This document shows positions 62,273 to 64,000 of a stretch of 64,000 bases of DNA, piece after piece. Position 1 is the first letter of the stretch, and each line of letters opens with the position of its first letter. A program made the translations under genes and the position numbers. The stretch comes from Echinicola jeungdonensis (GTDB lineage Bacteria > Bacteroidota > Bacteroidia > Cytophagales > Cyclobacteriaceae): NCBI RefSeq assembly GCF_030409905.1, contig NZ_JAUFQT010000001.1, positions 2,006,001 through 2,070,000 on the forward strand, given 5' to 3'. The notes beneath the pieces were generated by a model. The model was not told the origin of the DNA and made no database searches. It saw only the letters and a list, made by a program, of their open reading frames with translations.

Positions 62273-64000
62273 ATGAATATTAAACATATCTTCGCAGCTT
62301 TTTTGATTTTATTAACCTCTACTTCCCTCATATGGGCACAAGATGGTAGGAGAGGGTTTAGCAAAAAACAAAACACCTATTTGATGACCTCTGGTGATCA
62401 AACCTTAAGATTGGAATTTTACTCCCCAGAAGTGGTGCGGGTCCGTTCTATCTGGGAGGGTGAATTTGAGGACCGCTATTCCTACATGCTCCAAAAACAG
62501 AACTGGGATCTGATTCAAGTGAAATCTGAAGAAAAGGATGATGGGTATGTTTTTGAAACCGGAAAGCTAATTGTAAAAGTTGATAAGGAATTCCTCAAGG
62601 TTGCCTTTTATGATGAAAATGGGGATTTGCTTTCAGGGGAAAAAATAGACAAGGAAGAAGGCGGTGCTTACCAGGATGGAGATAAGGTGGGTGCAAGGAA
62701 AACCCTGATGGCAGATGAACATTTTTTTGGATTTGGAGAAAGAATGGATTTTGTGGACCAAAGAGGCAAAAAGCTGGACCTTAATGTAGGGCGTGGATTG
62801 GGTAGACCCCATATCATTGGAGCTTATAATGTTTTGGAAGCCAATTATTGCCCTGTTCCATTTTTTATGAGTACGAGGGGTTATGGTATCTTTTTCCATA
62901 ATTCTTTCCCTACCCATTGGGATTTGGGAGCAGATAAAAAGGATGAAATGCAATTTGAAGCGGAAAACGGAGAGTTGGATTACTTCTTTATGTATGGGCC
63001 AGATTTTCCCAAGCTATTGTATCATTACACCGGCTTGACCGGAAGGTCTCCATTATTGCCAAGATTTGCCCATGGTCTCCATGTGGGAACTTACAGTGGG
63101 GGAACCTGGGGGCATGAAGAAATGACTTCAACCCATTACGTAGTAAAACTTGCCAGAAAGTATAGGGAAAAAGGAATCCCATTGGATGTCCTCCATTTAG
63201 ATTCTACCTGGAGAATGTTCGGTAAGGAAGGTGGCAGTGGAGCCACTACTTTTGAGTGGAGAGAAACTTTTAAGAATCCGGAAAGCATGTTTGACAGCCT
63301 TTATGCCATGAACCTAAATGCTGTTGGGCTGCATGTGCGCCCAAGGTTTGATAATGGAAATTACCTGGACCTGTTGGATCAGGCTAGGGAAAAAGGACAT
63401 GTATATCCAGAAGAGAACAATCCGGGGGAATTTGTAAATGTATTTGACCAGGAAGCTGTTGATTGGTGGTGGGAAAAAGGTGTGATGCGGATTGCAGAAA
63501 TGGGCGCCATGTTCCTTAAAACCGATGAGGGAAGTGCATTTGGCCGAAAAGCCAATGAAAGTGATAAAACCGGTCCAACTTCCAAGGAGGCAAGAAGGTT
63601 GCACAATATATTCCCCGTAGCTTATGCAAAGGCTCCATATGAGAAATTCAAGGAGTACAATGGCATGAGAGGGATGAACCATACCCGTGAAGGTTACGCC
63701 GGCATCCAACGTTACCCATTTATCTGGGCAGGTGACTGGCCTAGTGAATGGCAATATTATGGCCCCGTGATCAAAGCTGGTATCAATATTGGTCTTTCCG
63801 GAGTTGGATACTGGTCCCACAATATGGGGGGATTTGAGCACTTGGCAGACCCTGAGCTGTATGCCCGTTGGGTGCAGTTTGGCATGTTCAGCCCTGTTGC
63901 CCATGTATTTGGTATGGATCACCCCGGTTATAAGGAGCCTTGGAATTATGGTGAAGAAGCGGAACAAATTTTCACCAAATATGATAAGCTTCGTTATCGT
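62273..64000 (+). CDS. GH31 glycoside hydrolase (N-terminal part, cut by window edge)
   Basis: This is a family 31 enzyme (alpha-glucosidase or alpha-xylosidase type), open from ATG 62273 to the end of the window (576 codons, no stop). It begins with a signal peptide ending SLIWAQ. The N-terminal beta domain has the family word FFGFGERMD. In the (beta/alpha)8 barrel, GIPLDVLHLDSTWR and the retaining nucleophile D418 in FLKTDEGSAFG are visible. A GMRGMNHTREGYAG segment follows. Together with the 1-10 kb cluster it suggests xylose- or glucose-containing side chains, but it is far away and divergent from lutA. Confidence 0.92.
   Translation, partial: MNIKHIFAAFLILLTSTSLIWAQDGRRGFSKKQNTYLMTSGDQTLRLEFYSPEVVRVRSIWEGEFEDRYSYMLQKQNWDLIQVKSEEKDDGYVFETGKLIVKVDKEFLKVAFYDENGDLLSGEKIDKEEGGAYQDGDKVGARKTLMADEHFFGFGERMDFVDQRGKKLDLNVGRGLGRPHIIGAYNVLEANYCPVPFFMSTRGYGIFFHNSFPTHWDLGADKKDEMQFEAENGELDYFFMYGPDFPKLLYHYTGLTGRSPLLPRFAHGLHVGTYSGGTWGHEEMTSTHYVVKLARKYREKGIPLDVLHLDSTWRMFGKEGGSGATTFEWRETFKNPESMFDSLYAMNLNAVGLHVRPRFDNGNYLDLLDQAREKGHVYPEENNPGEFVNVFDQEAVDWWWEKGVMRIAEMGAMFLKTDEGSAFGRKANESDKTGPTSKEARRLHNIFPVAYAKAPYEKFKEYNGMRGMNHTREGYAGIQRYPFIWAGDWPSEWQYYGPVIKAGINIGLSGVGYWSHNMGGFEHLADPELYARWVQFGMFSPVAHVFGMDHPGYKEPWNYGEEAEQIFTKYDKLRYR

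Noticed and set aside
63314..63967. A 217-codon minus-strand frame at the right end
   Set aside because: It is antisense to the GH31 barrel, where the plus strand has the KTDEG nucleophile motif and continues to the edge.

Overview
This window looks like a chromosome segment of a marine or soil Bacteroidota, most likely of the Cyclobacteriaceae/Cytophagales type. The reasons are family content and sequence style: a carbohydrate-degrading gene cluster with several lipoprotein enzymes, a TonB-dependent receptor with an N-terminal carboxypeptidase-regulatory-like domain, an STN-like domain fused to an esterase, a GbsR-type regulator, a LutABC lactate module, moderate G+C and almost no Shine-Dalgarno sites. 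The taxonomy is inferred from gene families, not from an rRNA gene (none is present).

Layout. 1-10.1 kb: one-directional polysaccharide-degradation cluster (partial ORF, STN-esterase, GH95, GH105, a six-hairpin lipoprotein hydrolase, GH78). The set points to a rhamnose- and uronate-rich polysaccharide (rhamnogalacturonan or ulvan-like). 10.1-12.5 kb: dispersed repeats and IS3-family copy 1. 12.5-22.5 kb: a membrane protein, galE, an acyl-CoA dehydrogenase, and a GbsR-TolC-MFP-RND efflux operon. 22.5-25.4 kb: an acyl-carrier-like protein lacking its serine, and IS3 copy 2 in opposite orientation. 25.4-30 kb: a methyltransferase, a lipoprotein with a terminal Cys/His motif, an exported phosphatidylserine-decarboxylase homologue, and many dispersed repeats. 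30.2-33.3 kb: a mobile island with a tyrosine recombinase/IS91-type transposase pair followed by a single gene bracketed by attC-like hairpins, which reads like a lone integron gene cassette. 33.4-42.4 kb: accessory enzymes and regulators (DUF2235, DUF1697, methyltransferase, a hydrolase that has lost its catalytic Ser and His, a LuxR/TPR regulator, a second hydrolase, HxlR/DoxX, an MTHFR-like protein). 42.8-50 kb: a secreted hydrolase, an ECF42-type sigma operon, a pseudouridine synthase, MoxR, and a beta-helix lipoprotein. 50.1-59.1 kb: a TonB receptor, then a membrane/ion cluster (CNNM, AI-2E, a YqaE peptide, a voltage-gated K+ channel with zinc ribbon, TrkH/KtrB, TrkA/KtrA). 59.3-62.1 kb: lutABC on the minus strand. 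62.3 kb to the end: a GH31 hydrolase cut by the window edge.

The most interesting structures are the integron-like cassette at 32471-33243, the two identical inverted IS copies with intact target duplications and a canonical -1 frameshift heptamer, the MITE-like repeat family, the acyl-carrier-like protein without the modification serine, and the double-mutant alpha/beta hydrolase. All functional calls are from reading motifs by eye; no database search was run.
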